This document shows positions 36,486 through 48,345 of a DNA stretch of 64,000 bases, one piece after another. Within the stretch, counting starts at the first letter, position 1. The number at the start of each line of letters is the position of its first letter. A model generated the notes under the pieces. The model was not told where the DNA came from. It did not search any database and was given only the letters and a program-made list of their open reading frames with translations. Position numbers and translations under genes: made by a program. This DNA comes from Serinus canaria (taxonomy: Eukaryota > Chordata > Aves > Passeriformes > Fringillidae), in assembly GCF_022539315.1 (NCBI RefSeq), contig NC_066317.1:41324435-41388434 (forward strand). Direction: 5' to 3'.

Positions 36486-39400
36486 AGAAATTAAGGCAAT
36501 TAGCATTTCAACCAAAAGATTTATGAATGATCAGTAGTCATAGACTTTGCAACATGGATTTTATGAAACTGACAAGCCATTTAATTTGTCAGCATAACAT
36601 GTCATACTTCATAGCTTTCTACATCTGTAGTTGCTGGGGTATGTAATATCCCATAATACATAAATCTATTTTCTGTATTTTCCTCAATATGATTTTTCAA
36701 GCTGTCTGTGTAATTAGAATTATTTTCTTCATTAATTATAATAATTGTATAATAGTTTTTTCGTTTGTAAGTTACACACATTTCATTGTCAACTTTCCAA
36801 AGATATTGCATTTAAAACTGGCATTATTCCCTAATATATTGCATTCTTTTTTTTTCACAATACTGAACAGACAAACATGAAAGAATTTTGATATCCATAT
36901 TTCTGGTATACCTATTAGCAAAAGTTGAGCTATTTGGTTGTCTTCTATGCCAACAGTGGGGAGTTTATTTCTGGAAAGGGGACCCTGTAGAACATAAGGA
37001 AGCTGATCTGAACGGTAGCAAATCACAATATTTAATTTTTCAGGATTTCTCTAGAGTCCCTGCTGCTTTCTAAGTTGCTTTAGAATACATATTATACTGA
37101 ATAATGAATGTTCATATTAATATAAACTGAATAAATGTTGCAATAGACCACAATAAATTGCTATTGAGAAACGGGCCTAGAAAGAAGGAAAGACTGATGA
37201 ATTTGTTTAACTTTGTTAAAATTAAGGGAAAAATGCAAGCAGAAAAAATCTGGAAATAGCATTGTTAGCACACATTGTTTATTTCATATGCCTTTATCTA
37301 TTACTTTTGGCAAGAGTGGCCTTTCATGTGAAACATTCCTCTGAATGCTAGGAAAAACAGTAGTGGGAGGAAAGGAACCACATAAATAGAGGAGTTGAGG
37401 TGGGATGGGCCTCTGGAAACTGCCCAGTCCAAAGCCTCCTACACATTTATATGCATGTACAGCTACACACATACACATACATGGTCAGAGGTAAATTACA
37501 ACAATTAACTTGATATTTTGGGGTTTTTAAAATATTTTTAGGCCTCAACATATGCATCTATCTAAAGTAAACTCTTCCAAAAACTTTCCTGCTTTTCATA
37601 CAAGTATTATCAACACCCCAAAATTTATTTGAATGCTTTGGTTTTTGTTTTCCTTAAACGAAAAATAAAATAAAAGTGTTCACAGTTCTTCTGAATAGAA
37701 TCCATTTTGGAATTGCAATTCTATTCCTGATACCTGATGTCTACTAATTCAGTCTGCAGTGGAATTATGTTCCCTCAAGGATTGTTCTGAGTCCAGGGAG
37801 CTTCTGTAATTGCAGGCATTCAGACTAAAGCCTGTATTCAAACCACAGCCATTCTCATGCCAGTATGTTTTCTAACTCCAGTGCAGTGTGAAACCACAGT
37901 TAAACTGAAACCACCCTAAACAATGCATTCTCTGTAAGCAGTGGGGTGCACCAGTTGAGGCTTGGCTGTTACAGACCACCCCATCCATTGCAAGAACTTC
38001 AAATGAAAATACCCCAGCATCAGAGTTTGCCTCTTTTATAAAATAAGAACAGGGAGAGGAGTGTTCTTTATGTTTGTTAAAATAAAACATACAAGCAGTT
38101 TATTTTCTGATACAAACTGATCTCCAGAGTCAGATTTACACCTATGACAAGAACAGATACATCACAGTACAAAAATGTTTATATGAAACCTAAACTTCTA
38201 ATCCTCTTTTATTCATAGTGATTTTAATACTGAAAAACAGAGGAAGGAAAAAATAATCAAATCCATAATTTAGGTCTTTTAAAAGTGACTGTTAAACCAA
38301 TATTTCAAATTTTACATACTCCGTATCTGATATCTTAATTTGCCATCACCTGTGGCTTGAAAAAGATACAAAATGAAAGAATAGCTACAAAGAGAATATG
38401 AAAAAGACAAGAAATGTGAATATAGAAAACAGAGTTTGAATTTTTTAAATTCCTTTGCACTTCAAATCAATGTTTAAAAATTAAATTAAATTGACACAAA
38501 TGTAGAAAAAAAATAGCAAGCTGAGGAACAGAGCAGAAAATAATCAGGTTATATGATTAAATAAATAAAACATTTTCATAACTTTTTTTCTATTGAAAAG
38601 TCTTGGCAGAATCCAAGTTTCATTTCATACAACAGTACAATAGATCTGGTAAAAGGCCTGTTGATTTCAATGCAATTCTTGATATGCACTTCAATGAGTC
38701 ATGTCTTTAACCTCTATGTAATTCAAATATCCTTAAGACTTTTTTAAAAAAGGAGGAAGGTTTAAGATGACAACTACAAAATACGACATGATTTTTAGAC
38801 ATCTAATGAAAATCTAGCACTGATTTAAAGAGGGAGAGAATGACTCTCTCTAATGATGTGAAAACCTGACTATTCAATTAAATAATGGATTTTTTTCATT
38901 GGTTTTAAACCAATTTAACCTCATTATTTCAGTCTTTTTATCCTATTAAAGTTATAAAATCAGAGAAAAAATAAGCACTGCTTTATTTTGCCACATTATG
39001 CTTTCAACTGTGGTATTGTACATACCCAGAAACTAGGCATTACAATCTTTCAAATAAATACCTATTAGGTAATCTTATTACCTTAAAGATTATTACCTTA
39101 ATTATTGAAAATCAATAAAATAATTAAAAAACATTAGGAGCCATACATAATTTAATGAGTCAGAGACAGATATAATTCTTAGCAAAGAACAAATAACCTC
39201 TACTGTCAGGTGCAAATTTTTTTACTCAAAGGACCGACATTTCAGGACTTGCAGTAAATTTATCTTGTTAGAAGAGAATGCTCTCACTGTACATATGCAG
39301 AGTGAGAAGCAATCTACAAAACTACTTTAAACTAGGAAAATGTCACAAATAACAATCTTCCAAGATTTTTCTGAAAATAATACTATAAATAAAAATTCTA

Positions 39401-42400
39401 ATTATAGGAAAGAATTCTCATAGTACTCTCAGAAGATATAGATGTTGTTCTGACTCAACAAAACATTTACAAATCTGTTTGAGTCTCTCACTGCTCAGAA
39501 AGCTACCATATGAAACAAATGTGTTAGCTGAATATTGCTTTGGAAAGCAATTTGTTAGCAGAAAAGTATTGAAGAAAGAATTGAAATTTCTTTTAGCATG
39601 GCTCCCATTATCTGCAGCTGCAGGAGTTTCTGTGCAGCATGCCAGCTGCTCTAGTGAGGCAGCAGTGGAGAACAGGACTAAAAGGATGAGGAAACCAGGA
39701 TAGCAGGGAGGCATGACAGAATGTTGGGAGAGAACTACTCTCAAATCGATTCCAAAGTGACATGAGCATGATTATTTACAGTATTCAACAATGCTTAAAC
39801 TTCCCCCAAGCCAAAGTATTTGCTTGCCCTAAGGGTTATTTCTGCAGAGGAGAGTAGAAGAGAGCAAAGAGAAAACTTCAGTTTCAGATTAAAACAATCT
39901 GAGGTACCTTCTCTCCTAATACCACTTCCAGTGAAAATCAGCTCATTTCTAAATGAGTTTTATCTTTCTAATCTCCTTGAAATCCACTGTTATTACCACT
40001 ATCTAGTCTTAATGGTTTCATTTCTGGGAGATTACTTTTGTTCTCAGCTTCATTTCCTCTGAAAATCATTACTGGTCTGTGTGGGGACAGGTAATGAGGA
40101 GCCCCTGATGTGAGAGCAGATGCTCCCACCAGCAAGTCAGCAGAGGTCATCAGTCTTGTCTACATTACAGGGAGATGTGTCCTTTTAGGGACTTCTGCCA
40201 CAGCCATTTATATCATGCCAGTTCCACCTCCAGGAACAAAACAGGGATTTATTTCCAACAAGTCACGAAAAGCTTTTTGCAGAAGTCTGTTTATAGCAAA
40301 AGCATATCATGTCAGAGAAGCACTTCCCACCAAAAGAAATTTCACCACAGCTACCCATCATCTTTTTAAAGTTTATGTTCAGAAAGCTAGGAAAAGAAAT
40401 ATTGTACTATTTGTGGTCTATATTCAGACCTTCACAGCCTGCCTGGTCTTGTTTCAACTGAGGAAGCTTCACAGAGTTTTCTTTATCAAGTGGCACTTAC
40501 GTCTCACATGCTCAGATAAAATAGAACTTTGGTAGATTCTCTGCAGACAGGAATAATGTATTCTTATTTTATGTGTCATGACAGTTTGCCCAATGAATGT
40601 AGATTGAACAAAGAAACACTGGATTTCCCCCTATTACCAGTACATAGAAGTGGTTAAAACTGCAATTGTTTTTTTATATGTGTTATCATAATGATGCAGT
40701 TTCCATTATCATTTCTAAAACAGAACATCAGAAACTTGATTTCTTCTTTAACCAATAATCCAACATGCCAACCACACAGCAAACAAGCTCCAGGATCTGA
40801 ATTTTCACCATGGTCTGCACTGCCAGTTTCCTGCCTAAGCTCTGACCCTCACCTCTCTAAATGAACATAAACTCATTCTACATGACTGTCATTCCTGCAA
40901 TCTGATTTTCTCAGTAAACCAAAATTAAAGGTCTTTCTAGCATCATCTTTTTTCATCATCTTGTCATTTTTCTCTAAATCCTTTCTGTATCTCTTGTCTC
41001 ATACACTCACACACAAGAGAACAGTATATTACAGCTCTGACACATTTGTGATTTTAACCCAATCATTATGCCTTGTGCACGAATCCATCCATCTGCAAAC
41101 TCAGGACATAATAAAAATGTAAAGCACTTATAAGATTTCCTCCTCAGATGTACTGACACACTATATGTTGTCAGAATAGGATTTATCCCTACGTTAATAC
41201 AATGCTCAAATTTTACATTAAGTTCAATTTAAGATCCTTAACAAGGACAATGATTTGGCCTCAAATTATACGACCTCAAGCACCCTAAGTGTAATAGGTT
41301 TTCACATGTGCAAACAGGACTGACATCTGGGCCAAATCCAGCTCTGGAATAATAGTTCCATTGCCTTTAGTACTGGCCTTTACCCAATATGAATAAATGG
41401 GCACTTGATGGAGCTTTCTCCTAGTACTTTAAGATTTTATGTCAGCTGTATTCCAGCAGGATTCCTGAGAGGACGAGTTGGATAGACTTTTTTTAAGGCA
41501 AGTCCTGATTTTCAAACAATCATATTAATGTTATTTCTCTATGAATATTCTAACTGCATATCCTTATGCTAAATCCTGTGTCCAGGGAAAAAAAAAGGAA
41601 AGGCACATTTCTACAATGAATAGAGTTACAGTTTCCTAAGTTTTCAATTCTCACAATTCATTAGTGAACTGCTGCACAACTGTTCAGCTTTAAGGTTTGT
41701 TATAAATCCAGATTTTCTGTTCAATATGTTTCTAACAGAGTACTCACACAACAGCACAAATGGCCACTTGTGCTCCTGGAAAGCCGCAGCCAACATGTCT
41801 TTTCCATTAGTTTGGTCCTAGGGGTTTTTTTCATGAGGTTTTAGTAACTTCTGGTGAATGTTACTTATGGCAGAGAGTGTTTCCTCTAATCCAAACCCAA
41901 TGTGTTGTATAAAAGCTAGAGAATAAGATACCAGAAAATTCCTCACTCCTTTGATTCTACTCAAATTTTAGAGGAAAGTAGCTGTTTTCTGTATTGTAAT
42001 AGTGCCATAGACTACTCTGAGGATCACAGTAAACAATAAAAAGCATTCCCATTCATCCATGTTACAAGTACATACCAGCTGTAGCTTTTATTTAGAAAAT
42101 CTCCTCTTGCTATATAACATATCCAAGCCTTCTTGGTCACCAAACAGCACGGTTGTAAAAGAAAACCCCCAAAATGTAGGCTGTTATCTTCACAAATAAA
42201 ACAGATAATCAGTAGATCTCCAGAAGTTCACTATTTGAACAGTTTTGCACATATGCAATAGCCATGTACTAGAGAATGTTCACTTCTCTTTAAAAAACCT
42301 ATAAGCTATAAAGAAGCACAAACTAAATAACTGGAAAGATATGGCAAATGTACTTAAAAACTGGGACTGCTCCTAATAAAATGTGAGCTGAAAAGGTACT

Positions 42401-42470
42401 AATCTGCTGCAATCACATTCTTCCTAAGCATGGACTGGAGTACTCTTTAATAGAACAAACTTGAGCTCAG

Positions 42471-42510
42471 AACTTTTTCAGAAAGTTCTTCAGAAAAGTT
42501 TTTCAGAAAA
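42471..42510. repeat. Degenerate ~13-bp tandem array
   Basis: Three diverged copies of a unit resembling AAGTTTTTCAGA follow one another (ending TTTTTCAGA, TTCTTCAGA and TTTTTCAGA). The last base run gives an A-rich tail. Confidence 0.7.
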
Positions 42511-44182
42511 ATATCCTCAGCAAAATGCAGAGGCAAATGAGAAAAACCCTAATTTGTCTACTAAAGAGACTACTTAAGCCAAGTTACTCAATTCAATAAA
42601 ACACCCCTTTATACCCTTTTAACAGAGAAGAGGAAAGCAAATAGGTCATTACAAAAACAGACAGCTTGTTTTATACAATGCTCCTTACAATTTTTCTTCC
42701 AGGGAGAAAGATACAGTGAGTCACTCACAGGCTGGAACATGGAGAAACCTGAAAAGGAATACAACAAAGGTGGAACCAGAGGAGAAAAAAAACCAATGGC
42801 AGTGACCAAGAACGAAAGCAAGAACAGAAGAAAGTGGCTTTAAAGAATAAAAAAAAAAAATGGAAAAGAAAACAAACTGTCATTCTTGCAGAAAGATTAA
42901 AATAAGGAAAAAGTAACTAAGAATTCTCATTTTATTGATTTTTAATATTGCATATATTCAATTTAAACCATTGCAACATAAAAAAATTGATTCAATATGT
43001 CGTAGCTAGCATACAAATGGTGATGCAGTAAATCTGCATTGAAAGGCAAAGATGAGACAAAACCTAAAGTGCTTCTTCACTAAAAGAATATTAAAAATGC
43101 CAAATGTACAAGTTAGATATTCGTACAGTTCAAAATATTTTTACATGTGAAAAAAAGGAAAAAAATAAAGTCAAAAGATGTTCTAACATGTTATGAAATG
43201 AAATGGTGGGCTAACATATAAACTTGCATAAAATCCATTATGACCGTGTTAATTTTAATGAAATTCCCCCTGTAAAAAACCTTAATAAACTTATGTGATG
43301 TGCTGCAAGTAGAATTGAAAAAAAAAGGTAAATTTTTTCAACAGGTTCAGGAAACCAAAACTATTTGTGAACAATGAGACAAACAGTTTGCAACCAAAAA
43401 CAAAACAACTTTTTGACCGTTACTCAATATTACAAAGAAATGATGCTGTAATTTTGAACACAATCTATGTAAAAAGAGCCAGGAGAAGAAAAACCTTAAA
43501 ATTTTTCAGTCTTACAATTAAGTATTGTTTTATGTCACATGAATAAAATTGCTGTCCTAACATTCATAGATGAGGACTGAGTTAATGTGGAAGAGGTTCA
43601 AAAAAAAGCAAATGTGGTTCCACTGTAACATCTAACAACTTTTGAAAGTCATTAATGTATGTTATCTCTTTGCATCTACAAAGATACATGTGCATATGTC
43701 TATATATCTTTGTACAAATTCTTCATCATTGTCAGTTTCAGTGATATCTTCATTGAGATGTTGCAATTTAATTCCCTATGTGAGATGTTCCACCAGTCAT
43801 ATAATGTCAGAAAATAATTTAAATGTTTCATTCACCTGTCTTCATTTTGCATTATTATTTAAAATTATTTTATACTGCCCTTTCAGCAATTCAATGTTAT
43901 GTAACTTTTTTGTTTTTCTCTCACACTTACTTTCGTCCTTTTAACATTTTTTAAAAGAGGTTGGCACTTCAGGGAGCCTTTTCAATCAAGTGCTTCATGA
44001 CTTCACCCTTTTGGTTATTCAACCAAAATCACGTTTCTCCAAACCTTCTATTGAGTTTACCGCAAAAACAGAACTTCAGAACATGATATTTTATGCGGAA
44101 GACAAGAAAAAAGTAAACAAGCCTGTCAGTGTTTGACTTTGACTTGTGTGTGTGTTATCCCTAAGCACTTGGATTTAAGAAT

Positions 44183-44480
44183 AGAGTTTGTTTTCTGTGA
44201 GAAGAGTCACTGTGGGTGGGCAGAAGGACAGACAGCCTGGCTCATTAGGGCTCATGCAGAAGTTAGAGTCCCACCAGGGATCTCTGTCTCTGCTCCCTCC
44301 TAGCTCTGCAGCAGTTTCAGTGTGCAGCTCACCCTCTCCAGAGCTGTCTTGCTTTAATAACAGAGAGGAGCTGCAGGAGCTCTGCCAACAGCCATTCTCC
44401 CTGCCAAAGGAGGGCAGCTGCAGACACTGCTGGGAGAGCTTCTGGTGCCCAGTGCAAGTCAGGATGTGGTCCTTGTTATG
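44183..44480. other. GC-richer segment, origin unknown
   Basis: About 300 bp of raised GC with nearly coextensive open frames on both strands (102 codons plus at 44188-44496, 103 codons minus at 44175-44486). Mirror-image frames like this are what stop-poor GC-rich DNA gives by chance. Both peptides are rich in Ser, Leu and Cys and contain no known domain. It could be a decayed repeat, but I cannot place it. Confidence 0.3.
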
Positions 44481-44582
44481 TTCCATAGCACAATAATGGT
44501 GTTTAAGGGGATTTGTTTTCTGCTCCTCGTCCTTAATAAAAAAGGTAGATCCATATAAATGCCTTCACTGTGAAAGAAGCGG

Positions 44583-44614
44583 GAGCTTTGTTACAGCGTG
44601 AGCTTTGTTACAGC
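44583..44614. repeat. 15-bp direct repeat
   Basis: GAGCTTTGTTACAGC occurs twice with two bases between the copies (44583-44597 and 44600-44614), giving a 17-bp period. Confidence 0.88.
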
Positions 44615-45578
44615 CATCTACAGATAAGAATCATTTCCCAGGAAAGTCCTTCATGGAAAAGCATCATGCTAGGAAAGGGAACAAGAAAAATGGACACCAA
44701 AATAGGTTGATTTTTGATAAATTTATCAATACTAAATGATAGTTGCCTTCATTTGCAGGAAGCCCAGGCACCATATAAGCACAAAATACACTGAAGCTAG
44801 GAAGGTAGCAAGGCCAAGTGGAGGTTGAAACAAATTTTTATGCTGTATTTTGATCCATAGTTTCCTTGTGTGAGAGTGAAAATAGGATGAGTTTTGGGAA
44901 GGGCATAACTTTTGGGCTTCTGAATAGGTCTAGAATTCTCAAATGGTTTTAGAGTTTTCAGAAATCCCTAATTTTCAGGAAATATAAAGAAATGTCTGCT
45001 TGTTGAGTTTGGATATCTGGACCACAGTCTGGACTACACATGCAATCCACAAAACTCGGGCACAGATGATCAAATGCCAGACCTGTATAAAAGTTAGCAT
45101 GAACTCTGTTCAGTTGTTCAAGGGGGGGGAAAAAAGAGGAAAATTAAATAATAATTGAAAATTAAAAAGTAACTGAAATCGTGTGATTTTTTAAACTAAA
45201 TTTTAATATGTATTACTATTGCAATGATTTTATTTAGGGATAAGGAAAAGTAATTCCCACATAATGGATAAAAGACTAATACATAAACATTCAGAAAACT
45301 CTTTCTTATTCTCTAAGCTCTGTATTTTTTCTGGAAGTTTTTCTCAGAAACACTAATTAAAATGAAATAATTAGTTGCTTCCATTGTGATTTCAGGCTTT
45401 TACAGTTCTGACACCAAATGACCTTGTTTAATGGCACAATAGGTACATTTTGTTTTACTTCTATTGTTGCAAAAATCTTTCTGTTCCCTCCCCTGTATTC
45501 TATTATAAAGGCATCCATTACTATAAAAGAAGTTATTTAGCTCTACTTAGCCCAAAAGGAACTTTTACACATTCATGA
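44615..45578. other. AT-rich non-coding stretch, nothing specific
   Basis: No supported gene or repeat apart from a run of eight G at 45122-45129 next to an A-run. Confidence 0.55.
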
Positions 45579-45625
45579 GGTGTTTTACACCTTTACCCAA
45601 ACATTTTACAAAATGTTTGGGTAAA
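45579..45625. repeat. Two abutting inverted repeats, one a 34-bp near-perfect hairpin
   Basis: The larger structure has 16-bp arms without a mismatch: TTTACCCAAACATTTT at 45592-45607 and its exact reverse complement at 45610-45625, with the two-base centre AC. It directly abuts a smaller hairpin, GGTGTTTTACACC (45579-45591), with 5-bp arms. The arms of the large one end abruptly at both sides. No terminal repeat partner or target-site duplication was found, so a miniature transposon is not supported. A template-switch event, or a cruciform-prone or protein-binding site, remains possible. Confidence 0.85.
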
Positions 45626-45985
45626 AAGTGAAAAAATTGCCACATTATGTAAGTGGGAATGTAATAGTTTGTAAAAGGCTGTTGTTGTGCTAAAAGTCTG
45701 CTCACTTGAGAATGTGCCTTCGATTCCTGTAGAACTGAGTTGTAAAATCTGAGAGGAGAATGCTTTTACATATATATATACTGCCATTTCAAGCCCCTGG
45801 ATAAGGCAGGTTTCTCTGTCATATCACAAACAAGACATAAATAAAGATCATGTCCTACATTTGATTAGCAATTATATATGTCTTGCAGACACTTAGCTAT
45901 TTGCCCACGCTGATTTTTAAGGATACAAAGAAGAAATAGCGAAGTTTTTCTTACCTTTATATATAATTTGCCATTTTTTCAGTTA

Positions 45986-46007
45986 AAAGAGAGCTGTAGC
46001 TCTCTTT
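45986..46007. repeat. 22-bp perfect hairpin
   Basis: AAAGAGAGCT, two bases (GT), then the exact reverse complement AGCTCTCTTT. It lies about 360 bp from the 34-bp inverted repeat but shares no sequence with it. Confidence 0.85.
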
Positions 46008-46749
46008 CTGTAGTTGAAAATCTGGTTTGTAAGAAAGCAGAGGCTCTAGGGTTAAATATTGATCTTTTTATTTCTAGTTCAGTAAAAGGATTTATGTAAG
46101 GGGACAAGGAAAATTTCTGTCCAAAGCTTTAAAGCAAGATCGTTAAAAGAGAAAACCAATTGAAAGCTCCACACAAAATATTTGTCATGTTCAATGCAAT
46201 CCAAATATCTTACTTGGAAATATATTCTTTCTCATCTTTATACATATAGCCTTGATGCCACAGCTGTACATTGCCAAGCAGTGATTATTTCACCCTCTTG
46301 AATTAAAGTGAGAGGCAAGGATCTCCCAAAACAGTCATTATATAATTCTTAGTTTATCTACAACTGGTGTAAAACACCCTCCTACCCACCATGGCAAAAT
46401 GGGAGGGTATCTTTAGATTTCCTTACTGTAAGATAGAGTCCATTCTGATTTTTTGCTGCTTTTTTTCAGTGCTAGAAAGCATGTAGGCTGGACTATTGTT
46501 ACTTTTCAATAATTAAATAGTCTTTTCTGAGAGTTAAATCCAATAAGATTTCTCAGGATGTGCATCAAGATCATAAAAATAGGTAAGTCTCTTGTTAATG
46601 CAGCTGGTTTTTTAAGCATCATTTGTAATATGATTTCTTTAGTATTCATCTAGTTAAACAGTTCCATTTTGAAGACAGAGGTCTCAGGCTAATTTTCTCA
46701 TTCTTTGAGGAGGCTAAAATGAAGAGAGTCTGAAACCCAAAACAGAAGC
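46008..46749. other. Non-coding stretch, nothing specific
   Basis: No supported gene or repeat. It ends at the terminus of a CR1 fragment. Confidence 0.55.
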
Positions 46750-46820
46750 ACACAGTACCACAGAACAGAATTACATTTACGTTGGAAAAGACCCTTATGA
46801 TGGATGGGTCCAACTGTATA
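46750..46820 (-). mobile_element. CR1 LINE 3'-end fragment
   Basis: On the plus strand the sequence ACCACAGAACAGAATTACAT, then TTACGTTGGAAAAGACCCTTATGATGG and GGTCCAACTG, is the reverse complement of the conserved CR1 3' terminus (target motif 'gatcatcgagtccaac… ttccaacc… attctgtga'). Only about 70 bp survive, with several substitutions. It is therefore an old, 5'-truncated copy without coding capacity. Confidence 0.7.
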
Positions 46821-48287
46821 TGAAGTTAAAAATGCATGTTCTCCATCAAAATAATCCTTTCTATAAAACTTCTTCCATAGGTAAGAAGGAAACAAAAATG
46901 TTCATTATGTAAGTATTTTAAGTATTATTAGTTATTTCCAGTGTGCCTTATATCTTCAGCCCTAAGTACTAAATAATCAATTTCAAAACATATTTTGATT
47001 TTTATTGTCATTAAGCTGTAGTCTTCAATGACTAAATCTGCTCTGAATATGAGAGAATATGCCCATATTGTTTCCCTGGAAAAGAGTATGCATGGAACTA
47101 TCACTGAGAAAATATTTGTATGCTGGTTTTCCTTCAATAAACAATTTTCACTATCAGTCTGATTATTTCTTACTACTTTGCCCGAACTCTTCTCTTGTTT
47201 TCCTCAAACATTTGTTTGAATGATTTGTATACAACAAGAATATATTTCAGATTACTCTCTCATCACATTTTGTAAAGCATTATAAATATGCAAAGCATAG
47301 GGAGACATACTAATATATTGACAAAGGGAAGTCAATACTATTAGACATTTTTTTAATATCATCAATAATTTCTTGCATTTTGAAAACACAGACCCTGGAT
47401 CATAAAAGCAAAAATCTTAAAAACTCAGTAAAAACCTCTTTTTCTGGATGAAGGAGAGAAGGGAGACTATTTTAATAAACTTCATAGATGGAAGCTTTGG
47501 ATTTATTTTCTGTGGAAACTGAATTTTTAAATACACTTTTTCAAAACTAATCTGTAAGAGCATTGTACCAAATATGTTCAGGAAACAAAGGGGATCTTCT
47601 ATCAAAAAAATCATAAGGAGACAAGTGAACACAGGCAAAAAAAACCCCTTCAGACATGAAGAAGAAGCTTATTGCAGTGAAAAGAATAGTTTCAAGTTAT
47701 CAGCTGCAGAAAATTCAACAGAGATTTCTGCCCAGCTCAGGAAATGAAATTTCCTATCACTGATAATAAAGGCATATGAAGGTTTTCTTCTGAGAAGAGA
47801 ACTGTTTAAAGATTCTGGTTTTATTAATATAGATTAGGCTATAAATTAAGTTACTATTTTGAATGTTAGAAAGTATGAATAATAAGTACTGCAGTGAATT
47901 AAAGCAACAGTTTCAAATGGCATATTCCACTCAAATTTGTACATTTTTGTCAATCATTTATTACTCGGGGTCAAATTCTACCTAATCTTTCTTCAGAGAC
48001 AGTTCTCTCTATCACTAGGAGTTTTGTTCATCTCTGTTAACTCTCAGGTACAGCATTCAGCTTGCCACCCTCTATCAAACACCTGGTACCTGCTGCTTGC
48101 ACAGAGTGACTGATACCATCTGTATCTGATACACAAAACTCCAGATTTGTCACTCAGTTCAGGACCTGCAGTTCAAAGGAATCTCTGACATCCTCAGCAT
48201 GTTCTCCCCAGTCCTGGTCCTCAGGACAGCAAGCATTCTGTTTACCTTTTTGTGCACAAGTGTAGCAGTAGTTTTATATGTTCAGTG
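46821..48287. other. AT-rich non-coding stretch
   Basis: Short unsupported frames only, such as 73 codons on the minus strand at 47417-47638. Nothing else specific was seen. Confidence 0.55.
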
Positions 48288-48345
48288 CAATCATAGAATG
48301 ATTAAGGTTGTAAGAGGCCATTGGCCACCTAATTTTCTCTCTGTT
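48288..48345 (-). mobile_element. Probable CR1 LINE 3'-end fragment
   Basis: AATCATAGAATGATTAAGGT followed by TGTAAGAGGCCATTGG reads on the minus strand as a decayed CR1 3' terminus (…aaccttaatcattctatgatt). Similarity fades after about 50 bp, so the inner limit is uncertain. It lies about 1.5 kb from the other small CR1 end in the same orientation, but the two are separate insertions, since each carries its own 3' terminus. Confidence 0.6.

Larger units (their letters stand above)
33874..44182. other. Long AT-rich non-coding stretch
   Basis: About 10 kb without a supported gene, RNA or recognised mobile element. It includes the longest frame of the window (141 codons, 40110-40535), whose peptide has no recognisable domain and no exon-like context. 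Small slippage repeats at 36451-36485 and 42471-42510 are listed separately. A weak 11-bp direct repeat, TTATTACCTTA, lies at 39075-39085 and 39090-39100. Confidence 0.6.

Noticed and set aside
40110..40535. Longest open frame, 141 codons, plus strand
   Set aside because: No recognisable domain, no convincing upstream promoter or splice context, and frames of this length are expected by chance in 64 kb. A homologue search could reverse this.
44175..44496. Mirror-image frames of about 100 codons on both strands
   Set aside because: Coextensive frames on both strands reflect raised GC. Neither peptide shows a domain.
46583..46590. GTAAGT donor after a 26-bp segment preceded by TTTCTCAG
   Set aside because: Too short to judge and without any partner exon.
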